Shown here piece by piece: positions 1 through 10,389 of a DNA stretch of 64,000 nt. The DNA is from Heterobilharzia americana. Lineage: Eukaryota; Platyhelminthes; Trematoda; Strigeidida; Schistosomatidae. The translations under genes and the position numbers were made by a program. The number at the start of each line of letters is the position of its first letter. Within the stretch, counting starts at the first letter, position 1. The stretch covers positions 76,502,678-76,566,677 of the forward strand of contig OX104134.1 of NCBI GenBank assembly GCA_944470555.2. The letters are read 5' to 3'. The notes under the pieces were generated by a model. The model ran no database searches and had not been told where the DNA came from. It was given only the letters and a program-made list of their open reading frames with translations.

Positions 1-3000
1 CAATCAAGACTTTAACCAAAAAAATGAGTGGCTCATAGCATATGCTTCCACTCAAGTAAACATAAGTCAAGCGTATGGAAGATAAACAATATATATAGCT
101 CTGAAACTGAACGTTTCTCTCGTGACCACATTTCTTGCTCTTAGATAAAATATATCAAATACTGCTTTTAGTCTTGTTATTCTTACTTAGTTTTCTCTAC
201 AGATCTTATAATCTTCTTGCAGACTATATGCCTTATGCAATAAAGCAAAATTTCATTTATAAGAGGCAGTGTGATGAAGAAAATGTTTTGTTTAGTTATG
301 ATAGCTACACATATGGATATACAGCTGTTGCATCCTGAAGCTTAATTTATTACGGTCGTGATCTGAGCGTGCAGCACTAAAGAAACAGCATGTTAAATTT
401 CTTCATCATGATGCTTTTACTAATCTGCTTAGTTTCACTGAGTGCTGGTAGAAAGTAAATGACGGGTAAGAGGAGAGAACCCTTTACTTTTTGATAATTG
501 ATGTGAAAATAAATCTAACATGATTTCACGTGTTTAAACTTTGTTTGTAGATTATCGTAGAAAAGAGATAATGAAATATTAGACACTATTTTGAAACAGT
601 TTGTCAGAAATGCTTCATCCACAGATAATAATGTATCCTACTTTTGTTTAACTACAGTCATATGTAGAAGATTTAGACAATAGGAAGTTTGCTGTATGTC
701 CAGGTACCGAATATATACGAGTATTTTCCACATGATTTAGGAATTTGAAATATAACTCCATTTTGAGTCACCTACGCAGTTAGATTTTATGTTGTATTCA
801 CTCTTATATCTTAATTGGATATAGTGAACGGTACATGCCTTGTGTTCACGTTGCACAGTAAGTGATTTATTCAGCCAGAAACACTTCTTCTACTTGACCA
901 ATTCACCATACAGGGAAATCTTTTACTTATTTTCACAAGGGGGAATTATGTGTGAATGAGTCACTCAGCGCTGAAAATTTCGAAACCATTCATTCAGACT
1001 ACTTAACAAATTCGTTAAACTAATTTTGTAGGGTGGAATTCACTTTTTATTATCAGTCGCTTTCAACCAATTTAGGTAGTCTCCGCCAGAACTTATGCAA
1101 TGTAGGTTATGCCTGTTTTTCAACAAATATTGAGATTGGTTTTCCACAAATACTCTCGTAATAATAAGAATTTAAGATTTTGACAGTCAATAAATATCCA
1201 TTACTGATTTGCCTATAATCGAAATTCTTCATAAATTCGGTTACTTATGTGCATATTTGCGTGTATCCTTAATGTTTTACATGACTATCTCAAATAATGA
1301 TATGTAGGAAAAATAAAATTTGCTTAGAGATGTTATGAAATTCCTCAGTGAAGCCATTCTTTGAAGCATGAAAACGTCAGCTATCTCAACATATAGCTGT
1401 CATATCATACTTTTGTAGTAACTACTTAATGTCAACTGTCCAGCTGTATGTGGTAAAAAACATTTATCTTGAGTCATTTGATTGTGTCAAACTATCATCA
1501 TGATAGCTAGAAGCAGAATATCAGGTATTTCTGCGATTTTTGAGATGACGTTTTAAGAAATTTTTGACTATTTAGGTGATAAAGTTTGACTCTTCCATTG
1601 GAGACTTGTCGACGCACAAACTGATGTATTTGATTGTTTAAGGACACGTGTCCCGGCTGGTAATGTAAACTGAGGAAAGTTTTTCTTAAGTGTTTATAAC
1701 TTAATACTCCCTCCGAGGATATTCTCTAAGACAGATTTACGAATAATAGGAAAGTAATCTCGACATACATTTGAACATGTCTTTGTTGCAGAAGATATAT
1801 CCTTCATCAAACTAATAACTTAATCTTTATGGTTATGATCATTAAATTTCCTGAAAACAATCGACACATCTGCAATGTTGAGAGTGTTAATGTCCAGCCA
1901 GGTAACATTATCATTAGGATATAATTTCAACTTATTATGACCATCATGATTCAGTTCTAGTTTAATTTTAGTGTAAACGGCGATGAAACGTTTGCTATCA
2001 ATGGACAGTTACTATGTTGCTTATATTGCCTATTGCATTAACACAGCAATTCGTTATTCTTATTTCACTCACCGAATGTTTCCACTTTAATGAGATTTAC
2101 CTATTCGCATTTAACACTTGTGATTGCTTATTAATTTACTCAAGTTTTTCAAAAAATACTTGAACCAATTTAATGTCGATGATTGACTTACTGCATTACA
2201 CTATTGCCATGTGAAAACTCGAGTTCCAAATCTTTCAGTAGTTTTGTTTCCATCTTATTCTTGTCATCTAACTGATATTTTGCCGACACATTTTAGGATC
2301 TCCTTTCTCCTTTAAACTTTGAATCCGTTCTTGTGACATAATAATTTTAAAAACTTAAGAGTTATGACGTTAGATTCAACTTTATTAATATGTTCTTATG
2401 AGCTTGAGCAGAATTAAGATATTTTGAAAAAGTTACTTAGTTTAAAAAAATCTTATTTTGATTTTCTGAAAACTCCAAAATTCTGTTAAAATTCATTCTT
2501 ATAACTATGCATTAAAAAGTTACAGTCGAATTCTTCCAGGGCATTCTTAACAAATATGTTTTGATTGTTTTTCACGATATATAAATATATCATTTTAACA
2601 AACGTAGTTGAAGATATTTTCTTTATACATCATAAGGTATTTAAACTACACTGAGAAAAAACTTCAGCACTTCTTACTTTATTTTAGCGATTGGAATATT
2701 TCGTTGTCAACCCACCGAAAGTATCTATCTTGCTAAAATTCAAGCAGTTGAAACCAGAGCAACTTTAAAAGGAAGAAAATTAGGCATTTTAAGAAGGTGA
2801 AGTTAACTAACTTTTAATCAGTTTCCATATGCCTATAGAAATGTGTCACATACTCATAACATATTCACAGTGGTACAACGTAGCCGATGGTATACAAAAC
2901 TGATGTGCACTTTTAAGAGTTTCTGAAACCACTTTAGACTGCTTCTCATTTTGTAGTTGGCATAATACTGTTTTTCCAACTGAACTAGTTTTAAAGTATA

Positions 3001-3090
3001 TGACTTGACGCTAATTATCATACTCCAAATAGATACCCTAAATAATTCACTTAATCAATAAAATATACATTTTTTAGATACCAAGCATCT
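1..3090. other. AT-rich stretch, no gene recognised
   Basis: I see no domain, no convincing splice-bounded exon and no repeat family member here. The only open frame near the left edge (135-338, plus) is a short hydrophobic run with no supporting features and is probably chance. Confidence 0.5.
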
Positions 3091-3094
3091 TTAG

Positions 3095-3345
3095 AAGTGG
3101 TATTCATCATGGACTGACATCATTTGGGCAACCATTGAGAATCTGGGAGCACTGAACAGCTGTTTCGCCCAACTAGTATGGGACTCCTCAGCAGTACGCA
3201 CCCACGACCCGGCTAGGGATAGAACTCAGGACCTTCAGGTTTCAAGGAGAACGCGTTAACCATTCAGCCACTGGGTCGGCTCTCAGTGGTTCACAATTTC
3301 CAACTTCTGTCAATTCACGATATAGCGCGACTATCACTCATTCAT
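3095..3345 (-). mobile_element. tRNA-derived SINE (Sm-alpha type) with hammerhead domain
   Basis: Read on the minus strand, this starts with a tRNA-like head. A box A-like stretch (TGGCTGAATGGTTAACGCG, 3252-3270) is followed by a weak box B-like stretch (about 3216-3230), then a hammerhead-like region (3148-3199) and a body ending near 3100. The same body recurs at 5290-5500 (plus), 45050-45330 (minus) and 46255-46500 (minus). Schistosome genomes are known to carry Sm-alpha SINEs that combine a pol III tRNA-like promoter with a hammerhead ribozyme. Assignment to that family rests on recall of its architecture, not on a database match. Confidence 0.75.
3148..3199 (-). ncRNA. Hammerhead ribozyme-like motif in SINE
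   Basis: On the minus strand the conserved core is intact. CTGAGGA (3185-3191) fits CUGANGA, and GAAAC is at 3162-3166. Between them, GTCC/GGGC-type pairing gives stem II with one mismatch. The ACAG/CTGT palindrome (3156-3163) can form a very short stem III. The flanks (3192-3199 with 3148-3154) pair as stem I. The predicted cleavage triplet is GTT, just before CAGTGCT (between 3155 and 3154). GUU fits the NUH rule but is not the preferred GUC. Of the copies in the window this one has the best preserved core. Confidence 0.65.
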
Positions 3346-4846
3346 CTCAAAAATACATTACTGTATAGTGCTCCATATGGATATCATGAAGCTCTAATGA
3401 GAAGTCTTGACCTGTGGGGTCAACCAGTCGGAAGTGAGGTGGATGCTAACTGAAAACCTTGGGCTGCAGAACGAAATATATGGAAGAAGTTTTCCATTGC
3501 TTCCAGTTCATGAGGGCCATGGTGAATTCATATCGTTGGTGCATTTGTTTATATAGTGGCAGATGTTATATATAATTGTCATGAAATGTAAAATCAGCTT
3601 GCATTCATTTTCACCTTAAATTTACGAGTGGATGCTGTGTTTGAGTCCGCATGAGGATAAAACGATGCAATGAGTAACAACTGCATTTATCTGATGAGCA
3701 AGGGCTTGAATTATTTACTAAATATCCCCGAAAATGAGTGATATCGTAGTTCACCTTTTGAAACATTGAGGTATTCCAACAAATAAATGATCTACCCATG
3801 AAAAGCGTGGGTAATTCAACTAAATTCTTTCAGTAAAAAGGTTAAAACTCACGATAAAAAACTTTAGTGTTTTTTGGTTGCTCAGCCTTGGTATGACTTC
3901 CGTAGACAATCATATCTCACGATCATCAAAACAGCCTAATAGAACTAGGTATCATTTATTTTCAGTTCAACTGAAAATATTTTGGGCGAAGAATGTGAAA
4001 CTGATACTGAACGGTACACACATCGATGCAGATTTTCATGTTATGCAGAACTGAGAAAATTCCATAGTTAATACAAAGGTGTTTAACTCAAAACGTCTAA
4101 TTTTTCAGAATACAACGGAAATTGACGCAGACACAGAGGCTGAAGAACATTTATACAAAAGTATGAATCGGAACAACTGAATAAAATACACATCATTCAA
4201 CGACAACTCAGAAGATGAAATAGTTAGTTAGTCAATGTATCCACGTAGTTATGCAATTTTTCTGTTGCAACAAAGGAGATTATTCACATACTTCGAATTT
4301 CCTTTTGCTGCCCATAATGCTTATTGGTTTGCTTATATGTTAACTATTGAAAAATAAACAGAGACAAGAAAATTAGATCATGATTTGATAACTTTGTTTA
4401 CTGCAACAATACAATAAGTTACCCCTGAACTTTGCAACATAAAATAATTAGAAGTATTCAGACAACTAATGAATAATGACTTTATAAGTGAAACTCAAAT
4501 GAATACAGTTACAATGATAATCCAGTTTGTTTTTTTACAAGCGGCAAATGAGAAGAGAGTATTCTTCAGTTAGTAGTCAATTTGGAAGTAAGTGGAAACC
4601 AAGGAGAAATCCTCAGTTGTGTCTAGATTTAGAATCTACATGTAAACAAAAGCTAGTCACTGCAGTCAGTTTTACTACCTTTCTTTGAAGTATTTCATCA
4701 GTAAATACAATTTAAGCCACTGTTGCAATTAAGTGGCTTAAGTTTGCAATTTTCTTGAAGTTGTGGCCGTTTTCTAGAGTAATTGTAAAACATTCTGCAA
4801 TTGAATGATATATCAAAACTTCGGATTTGTGAATATTGTAATTATT
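3346..4846. other. No gene recognised
   Basis: Unique AT-rich sequence. Short open frames (for example 3611-3799, minus) have no splice or domain support. Confidence 0.45.
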
Positions 4847-5083
4847 TTAACCATGTGACATCAGGGTCAATGTAATTTGAAGGCGTTTAGCGACACAATT
4901 TTTGAACACATAACTCATAACTTCACAGAACATTAATGGGTGTAAGGGTGAACTAACGTTTTGTAAAGAGTTATTAATTAACTTCCGTATACAAGAAAAA
5001 TGTCTTGCCTGTGTAGAGAAAATGATACTACCAAAAGGTTGTTCAAAAACCTGTGGAAAATGCTCCTGATCAAAATTTAGCAA
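4847..5083 (-). CDS. Candidate terminal exon of an unidentified gene
   Basis: An open frame of 78 codons reads from 5083 to a stop at 4847. It is preceded on the minus strand by a strong acceptor (pyrimidine-rich tract ending TTTTTCTACAG just above 5083). The peptide has a balanced composition (motifs such as NFDQEHFPQVFEQ and PLHPLMFCEVMSYVF) and does not look like a retrotransposon product. I do not recognise the family. If real, it would be the last exon of a gene lying downstream of ECT2 on the same strand. Its upstream exons are uncertain; see the candidates at 7549-7612 and 8629-8878. It could equally be a chance frame. Confidence 0.35.
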   Translation of the reverse strand: MLNFDQEHFPQVFEQPFGSIIFSTQARHFSCIRKLINNSLQNVSSPLHPLMFCEVMSYVFKNCVAKRLQITLTLMSHG

Positions 5084-5289
5084 CTGTAGAAAAATGTATA
5101 CAATTTGATTCCGAACTAGTAGTTATATTATAACATGCTGCCTACAAGACCTCTTGATCCTTGACTTGATTTCCTTGCCTCAGGGCAGCAATGCTGGAGG
5201 GTCCCTAAATAAGTCAGAATATTTGTCCACCGTTATCAGATTTTCTGTGGTTCTAGAAAATTTGTATCATTTGTCAAGATAATTTAACT

Positions 5290-5500
5290 ATGTAATTGAT
5301 AATGAGGACAGTCGTATTCCAAGCTGATGGCAACTTGCTGACTTCAAAATCTACAGTTTCTGGGTTTAATCCTAGGCAAGGTGGTAGGTAAGCACACTTG
5401 AGTCACATACTATGATGAAGCAGATGCTCAGTACTCCCAGTTATTCAGTGGTTCACCTACTGATGTCAGTTCGTGATGAATACTAATTTGAAATCTATAA
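5290..5500 (+). mobile_element. Degenerate Sm-alpha-type SINE
   Basis: Plus-strand relative of the SINE at 3095-3345. A box B-like stretch (TTCTGGGTTTAATCC) lies near 5359-5373. The 3' body at about 5435-5490 matches the reverse complement of 3110-3155 closely (CCCAG...TTCAGTGGTTCACC...GATGTCAGTTCGTGATGAATAC). The hammerhead part is decayed: CTGAGGA is no longer recognisable and GAAAC has become GAAGC, so activity is not expected. Confidence 0.6.
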
Positions 5501-7548
5501 TTGTCAGCTAAATTCTGAAGGAAAGATGATCTAAGCTGCGAGGCTAGAAATAATTTAGGTTATGAAATTCGCTTTTGTCGTTCAAATAATAAAGAAAACA
5601 TTTGATTACCTTTAATAGTGAAACTACTCATTCATTTTGTGCTGAAAATCCAATATTCATGATACATAAACATTCACAATAGTTAAGTTACTGCTAAAAT
5701 AACTATTGAATAAAGTTGTTATTGACAGAAATCAGTTAATTTGACCTGGGAATTTTACGTTTAAGCTTAATAATAATAATCATTTCATTTCAGATAGTTT
5801 TTTTTTAAATTCAGTATGAAATACTCAGTGTTGTGTTTGAAATATACTCCCTGTACAGTATTTTAAAATTAAATGACCATCCCAGTTAAACAGCGTTAAT
5901 AATAGCAGTATGATATGGAACAATACACAACGACCAGATTTATTTAGGTTATCACCTAGTCTGCAGATGTGTTGTTGCACGGTAAAAAGAATGGAAAAGC
6001 ACCAGTAGATTTTGGTGGTGGTGGATTATCCAGCCAGGATAAAGTCTGTAGTTCCTGTAAACCATCTCTACAATAGTTGTTTTACGAACTGTTACAAACT
6101 CAAGATTCTAAGACCACGCACTGAGATGTTTTTGACAGTTTTGTTGTTAACTAGCCTGACATTTTGAGGAGACGCTAGAGTAAGTTTAACGACAAGCTGA
6201 CAGTTGAATAAATAAAACAATTACAATGCGAATATTCTGATGTAATATGTAATGGAAACTTTTGGTAGCACAAATTTTAAGCAGCCCGCATGTCGTTTGT
6301 GTTTATTATATTATTATAGTGAGGGACGAATAAACAGTACCACACACCAAGAAATGTGTACTCTGTTAAAAAATACCTCAGAAAGGGAGTAAAAGTCCAA
6401 TTTTATTTAATTTGGCTCCATCGAATAAATAGGGCATAATTTTGAAGAAAGTTTAAATTTTTTTGAAGTATATATGCTATAACCCAACTGAATTGGATGA
6501 AATTCTAAGAACTCATACAGTTTCCTATTTCCCATCTACTCACTAGCTTTCACATAGTATATTCATTTCCACTTGGACCAGCTGGTGTGCATCCTGAAGA
6601 TGTAATCCGTTGCAGCATATTCCCATGACAGACTACTTCATACATATACCGCCTAACTGAGAAACTACTTTCTAAAAATATGTAATATGCACGACTGTTG
6701 TACTTGCTTGGGTTTGTAACTATTTAAGAGTAGTATTATACAAGTCATCTTAAAATGCAAAGTTATGAGTTTCATTATGACGGGGTGTGCAATTCACAGA
6801 ATCGAGACATTTATCTGAAACAACGAAATTTGATTTTCTGAACATGTGAACATTTTTTCGTTCTAAACTCGTTGTTCACTGATAAAACCAGGGAAAACTA
6901 CAACAACATGTGAAATAACTGTGATCAGGAATAGTTATTTTGGACAAACGTCCACCAGTGTTAATGTCGAAAAATATCGCACAGCTGAATGACTTAGGAT
7001 GACCTCAATCATTCCTCACGTCCCAGGTATTTTATAAATTGAGCTAGTACATCTTAATTGTAAGCAGTTCTAAAGTAATGACAAAAGTTTTATACCGCTC
7101 ATTATTCACTGATTGTATTGCGTCTCAGATTTTGTTTCCTTATGCTATCATGAAGCTCTTCCACTAGTTGCTTTTGAGCCTACCGTGGCCCTCCTGTTTT
7201 CTCGAATTTCCTTATCAGAAAACAAACATCAGTATTCAAGCTTATCTCATCTGAACACATCGTGAACTACAGTGTTCTTCATTCACATGTCACCAGTTAA
7301 CCCAGATTACAAAATAAGATCGGATATGCCGATAATTTCCAAGTTATTGCGAAACATCATATAGAGGCATGAAGTCAACTTTGACACAAAAAATAAACAT
7401 TACTTGTTCCATGGTTTGACCCAAATGTTAGTAGGTAAGAAATAAAATAATTTTGATGCACTGTGTTCTTTTGCAAACAATGCGATGAAAGGTTAAAATA
7501 TTTCTGTGTCTACTTATCAAATGAGGAAGTGATACATGAAAACTCAAC
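5501..7548. other. No supported gene
   Basis: Unique AT-rich sequence. A minus-strand open stretch near 6560-6690, preceded by an acceptor-like ATATTTTTAG, reads as a short exon-like peptide (VRRYMYEVV...LQRITSSGCT...). It has no clear donor and no recognised family, so I do not call it. Confidence 0.4.
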
Positions 7549-7612
7549 CTGGTTCGCAATATTCGAAATTGTCCATGAAGTGAATTTTTTTTAGGTGGAG
7601 ACGAAAGACGTT
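7549..7612 (-). CDS. Candidate small internal exon, unidentified gene
   Basis: A 64-base minus-strand segment bounded by an acceptor (TTTGCATTTAG, just above 7612) and a donor (GTTGAG at 7548-7543). Its phase accepts the one overhanging base of the candidate exon at 8629-8878. The joined frame is open and ends two bases into a codon. It does not join directly in frame to the candidate terminal exon at 4847-5083, so at least one more exon would be needed. Support is splice-site geometry only. Confidence 0.2.
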
Positions 7613-8628
7613 CTAAATGCAAATTGTAAAACGACTATATAAAGAAGAAATTTTGACTAGGACACTTGAGAAAACGTGTTCAAATTCAAATTTCAAACGT
7701 GTTCTCAACCGATGGTCACATTAATAGTTTATCCACGTAAAGTTTGATCCAACTCTGTTTTCACAATGCAGGAAAGTAACATAGTATTCACGCTTTTCTA
7801 TGGCTAAACAATAAATTGACAATAAAACTACAAATTTTACCGTGTTAGAGAAATATTGTAAACGGAGAATTCAATAGCAGGTAAGTATTTATTTCTTAGT
7901 TGAAAAACAAAGCAGTTTCCTTGAATACAACCCATAGATTTAATAGCTTTTAAGATACAAAGTGAAATGCGCCTGAAATATTTCCAGTGTGTGGTGGCTT
8001 ACTGCCTGAGCGACAAATACTCTCCACCATCTCTTTGCGAATGTACAGATTTGCAAATCAATTACGAGGAATCATAGAAAATAGGTATCCAAAAATGATG
8101 ACGAATAGTTCTAGTTGAGGGTATTGACTCAAGTCACCGTGGTGATAACATTCGACACCACTCAATTTACTGAGACCTCGGTAGACAAGTGCTTCCATCA
8201 ACATTCATGCAACAGGTACGGCACATTGCCAACTATGCGAATGTGTACGAAGTAGCTGAAATCCTTAAAGTTAGACGCTGCAATAAACTGAGATAACGAA
8301 CTAAATATAGCCAGTCGGTTTTAAACAGTTTCCGATTTTCAAGATATCACACTGTTCCATAAATCCTAAGTCATTGTTAAGTGTGCCGACTAGATAAATG
8401 GAGGTTTACAGTGGTTAATCTTCTTCGAAAACTACTGTAACCTAACATTTTCCATGATTATGAGTGATAGCACTCATACGTGCAGCTTAGCTCTTTCCAA
8501 AGTTTGTGAATTCAGCGTGACCTATCGTTTCCTATTTACGTACGTTTCCATGTTATGTCAGGCTAACTTAATCCAGGCAGCTAGTCGGACTTGTTTACCA
8601 GACATCATACTTGTTTCGTGGAACTTAC

Positions 8629-8878
8629 CACAACAACTTGTTTTGTGTAGGAGATTTACCAAGACTTTATAGTCCACACATTCAGCCCTGATTGAGTTTG
8701 TTTGCCCACACAACGCCCCTATTCCATGCCCACTCAAAATCTCACGCAGACTGTTTGAAATTCTTTGTTTGTGTGGTGATGGTATACACACATCCAAATA
8801 CTTTTCAGTGATATAAATACAAGTAGGGTTGCTTGTGTCTGCGGTTGACTCCTCAGTCGTATTCCCTCCACTAGACAT
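8629..8878 (-). CDS. Candidate first coding exon, unidentified gene
   Basis: An ATG-initiated frame starts at 8878 (MSSGGNTTEES...). It stays open for 83 codons up to a consensus donor, GTAAGT (8628-8623), reading on the minus strand. Without splicing the frame runs on to 8558. The peptide is hydrophilic at the start and cysteine-bearing towards the end, with no domain I recognise. It could be a first exon of an unannotated gene, a repeat-derived frame, or chance. Confidence 0.25.
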
Positions 8879-8979
8879 CCCTTACTTTTGAATAAACTAA
8901 CGCAGTTGATGAGTAAGCACTAGCGATTTCTTCATATTTCATACTTTGATTCTAAGTCCTTTTGTCCTGTTGCCCAGAA

Positions 8980-9225
8980 ATTTGACTGGGCCTGACCGGA
9001 CTGAAATGGGATACAGTGAGCTGATGTGCAAGTACCGACAATAGTATGAAGGGTGTTATGGACATCAGTATCTAAACTTCAGTCGTGCTTTCGATCGATT
9101 TTGCAATCAACAACAGCTGACCCTCCTCTACCACTTCTTCGTTGGCTTGAGAATCTGATGCATCAAATAGATAGTTTGTGTATGAAAAAATTGTCTGTGC
9201 TCCCTTTCAGATCGTATGTTTCATG
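8980..9225 (+). pseudogene. Degenerate reverse transcriptase fragment (non-LTR)
   Basis: The plus-strand translation around 9075-9150 includes LNFSRAFDRFCNQQQ followed by LLYHFFVGLRI. This resembles the RT motif in which (D/N)FSRAFD(R/K)V is followed by a hydrophobic helix and GI. The D-x-x-x-A-F-D pattern is more like CR1/jockey-type elements than the RTE copies elsewhere in the window. Stops and frameshifts are present. The fragment is too short to assign to a clade firmly. Confidence 0.4.
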
Positions 9226-9400
9226 ATTATTATTATATTATTACTTCTCTCTTCGGTTCCTAGTGGAACATAGGGCTTCAGTAGCACGCCTCCATTGCAC
9301 TCTGTTCTCTGCAGTCTTTTGGACCTGGCACCACGACTGCCCACAAGCTTTCATTTCTCCCTCAAAGCACCGACACATGAAAAATGGACATACGACTTGA
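9222..9400 (-). mobile_element. 3' end of an RTE (SR2-like) retrotransposon, 5' truncated
   Basis: On the minus strand this matches the 3' end of the element at 27300-29580. It has the same GGGCAGTCGTGG...CCAGGT...GCAGAGAAC...TACTGAAGCCCTATGTT run and ends in an AT-rich ATTATTAT tail. Only the last part of the RT frame and the 3' UTR remain, as expected for a 5'-truncated retrotransposition event. Confidence 0.7.
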
Positions 9401-9457
9401 ACAAGATATTCAGTTATGAGACTGTCTTCAAAGTATTTATTTTACCTCTGTACATTC

Positions 9458-9458
<1 letters not shown>

Positions 9459-9507
<49 letters not shown>
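9459..9507. repeat. (TA)n microsatellite
   Basis: About 24 uninterrupted TA units. The translated IYIYIY run through it is an artefact. It lies about 60 bases beyond the truncated LINE end at 9222-9400. Confidence 0.95.
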
Positions 9508-9510
<3 letters not shown>

Positions 9511-9891
9511 ATATTTGCAAAATTATTTCCCATGAGGGAACTTGAACAATGCACGAAAACAATAATAGTCATGATGATGAAAGTGCTCATAATTCTAATA
9601 ACACTCTAAATATGGATGATAACAAAATAGGTTATTTATCATATAGAATCATTCATGGAATGCATACATCTCAAAAGGGGGTGGTGGAATTGGTGAATCA
9701 ATGGCGTATTATGTTGGAAAAATTAAAGTCAGTGTCTTATGAGGAGATTAAGACGATTAAGCAGAACAACAACGGACACAATTCAAAGTGAAAGGAATAT
9801 AAATAACGACAATAGTGATGAGGGAGGGGTACAAAGATTAAAATAACAAAAGGAGAAAACTGGTGACGGTGGAAAAATGTTAGGGCCACAG
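9508..9891. other. Asn-rich open frame of unknown status
   Basis: A plus-strand frame from 9549 (MHENNNSHDDES...) reaches 9791. It is rich in Asn, Asp and His and has no domain I recognise. Composition bias next to a microsatellite makes chance likely. No splice or promoter support is visible. Confidence 0.25.
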
Positions 9892-10389
9892 TCAAAGCAG
9901 TAGCTGTATATACTTCACTTGCATACAAATATAAGGCTGTAGTTGATAAACAGCTGAGGCCTCCACCGTTTTAACAGACTGAAAAAGAAGAACGTGTATG
10001 AGATTTGAGCGTATTCGACGCACAGTTTCAAAGTCAAGTTCTGAATTTGTTGAGTGACGGAAATGGACTAAACGTTGTAGAGTAGACACTTCTAACAGCA
10101 TTCATCTCACCATTGTGAAACCAAGCTGCAACGTGGTTTCGTGTATGTGCGGAAAGAAGTTTCTGACTACGAACGATGTAGGCTGCTCCATGAGAGCAAG
10201 TGACCTGAAGATGCATATAGAGTTAATCAGACGAGGAAGCTTATCGCTTGTGCAAGCTGATAAATGCTTGTGGCTACTGAGATTCAGTTGGAGTTTCGCC
10301 ATGAATAACATTGTATTGATTGGTCCAGATAAGCAACTCTTACGCAATTCTGACATCAAGTCACATCGAAATTCGTGATTCAACAACAA
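9892..10389 (-). pseudogene. Open frame broken by one stop, unidentified (possibly repeat-derived)
   Basis: Two minus-strand frames, 10389-10102 and 10101-9892, are in the same phase and separated by a single stop codon, giving about 164 sense codons in 498 bases. Such a run is longer than expected by chance at this base composition. Motifs seen include RSLALMEQPTSFVVRNFF and ETTLQLGFTMV. No catalytic motif is recognisable. A decayed coding repeat or an old gene remnant are both possible. Confidence 0.3.

Noticed and set aside
3690..3700. CTGATGAG near 3690 as a second hammerhead core
   Set aside because: No GAAA partner with a stem II and no flanking pairing.
9459..9507. Regular repeats in the window as a possible CRISPR array
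   Set aside because: The short tandem runs are simple microsatellites with no spacers, and the genome is eukaryotic.
9295..9609. Plus-strand frame with an Ile-Tyr repeat
   Set aside because: It is a translation of the (TA)n microsatellite joined to the antisense of a LINE 3' end.
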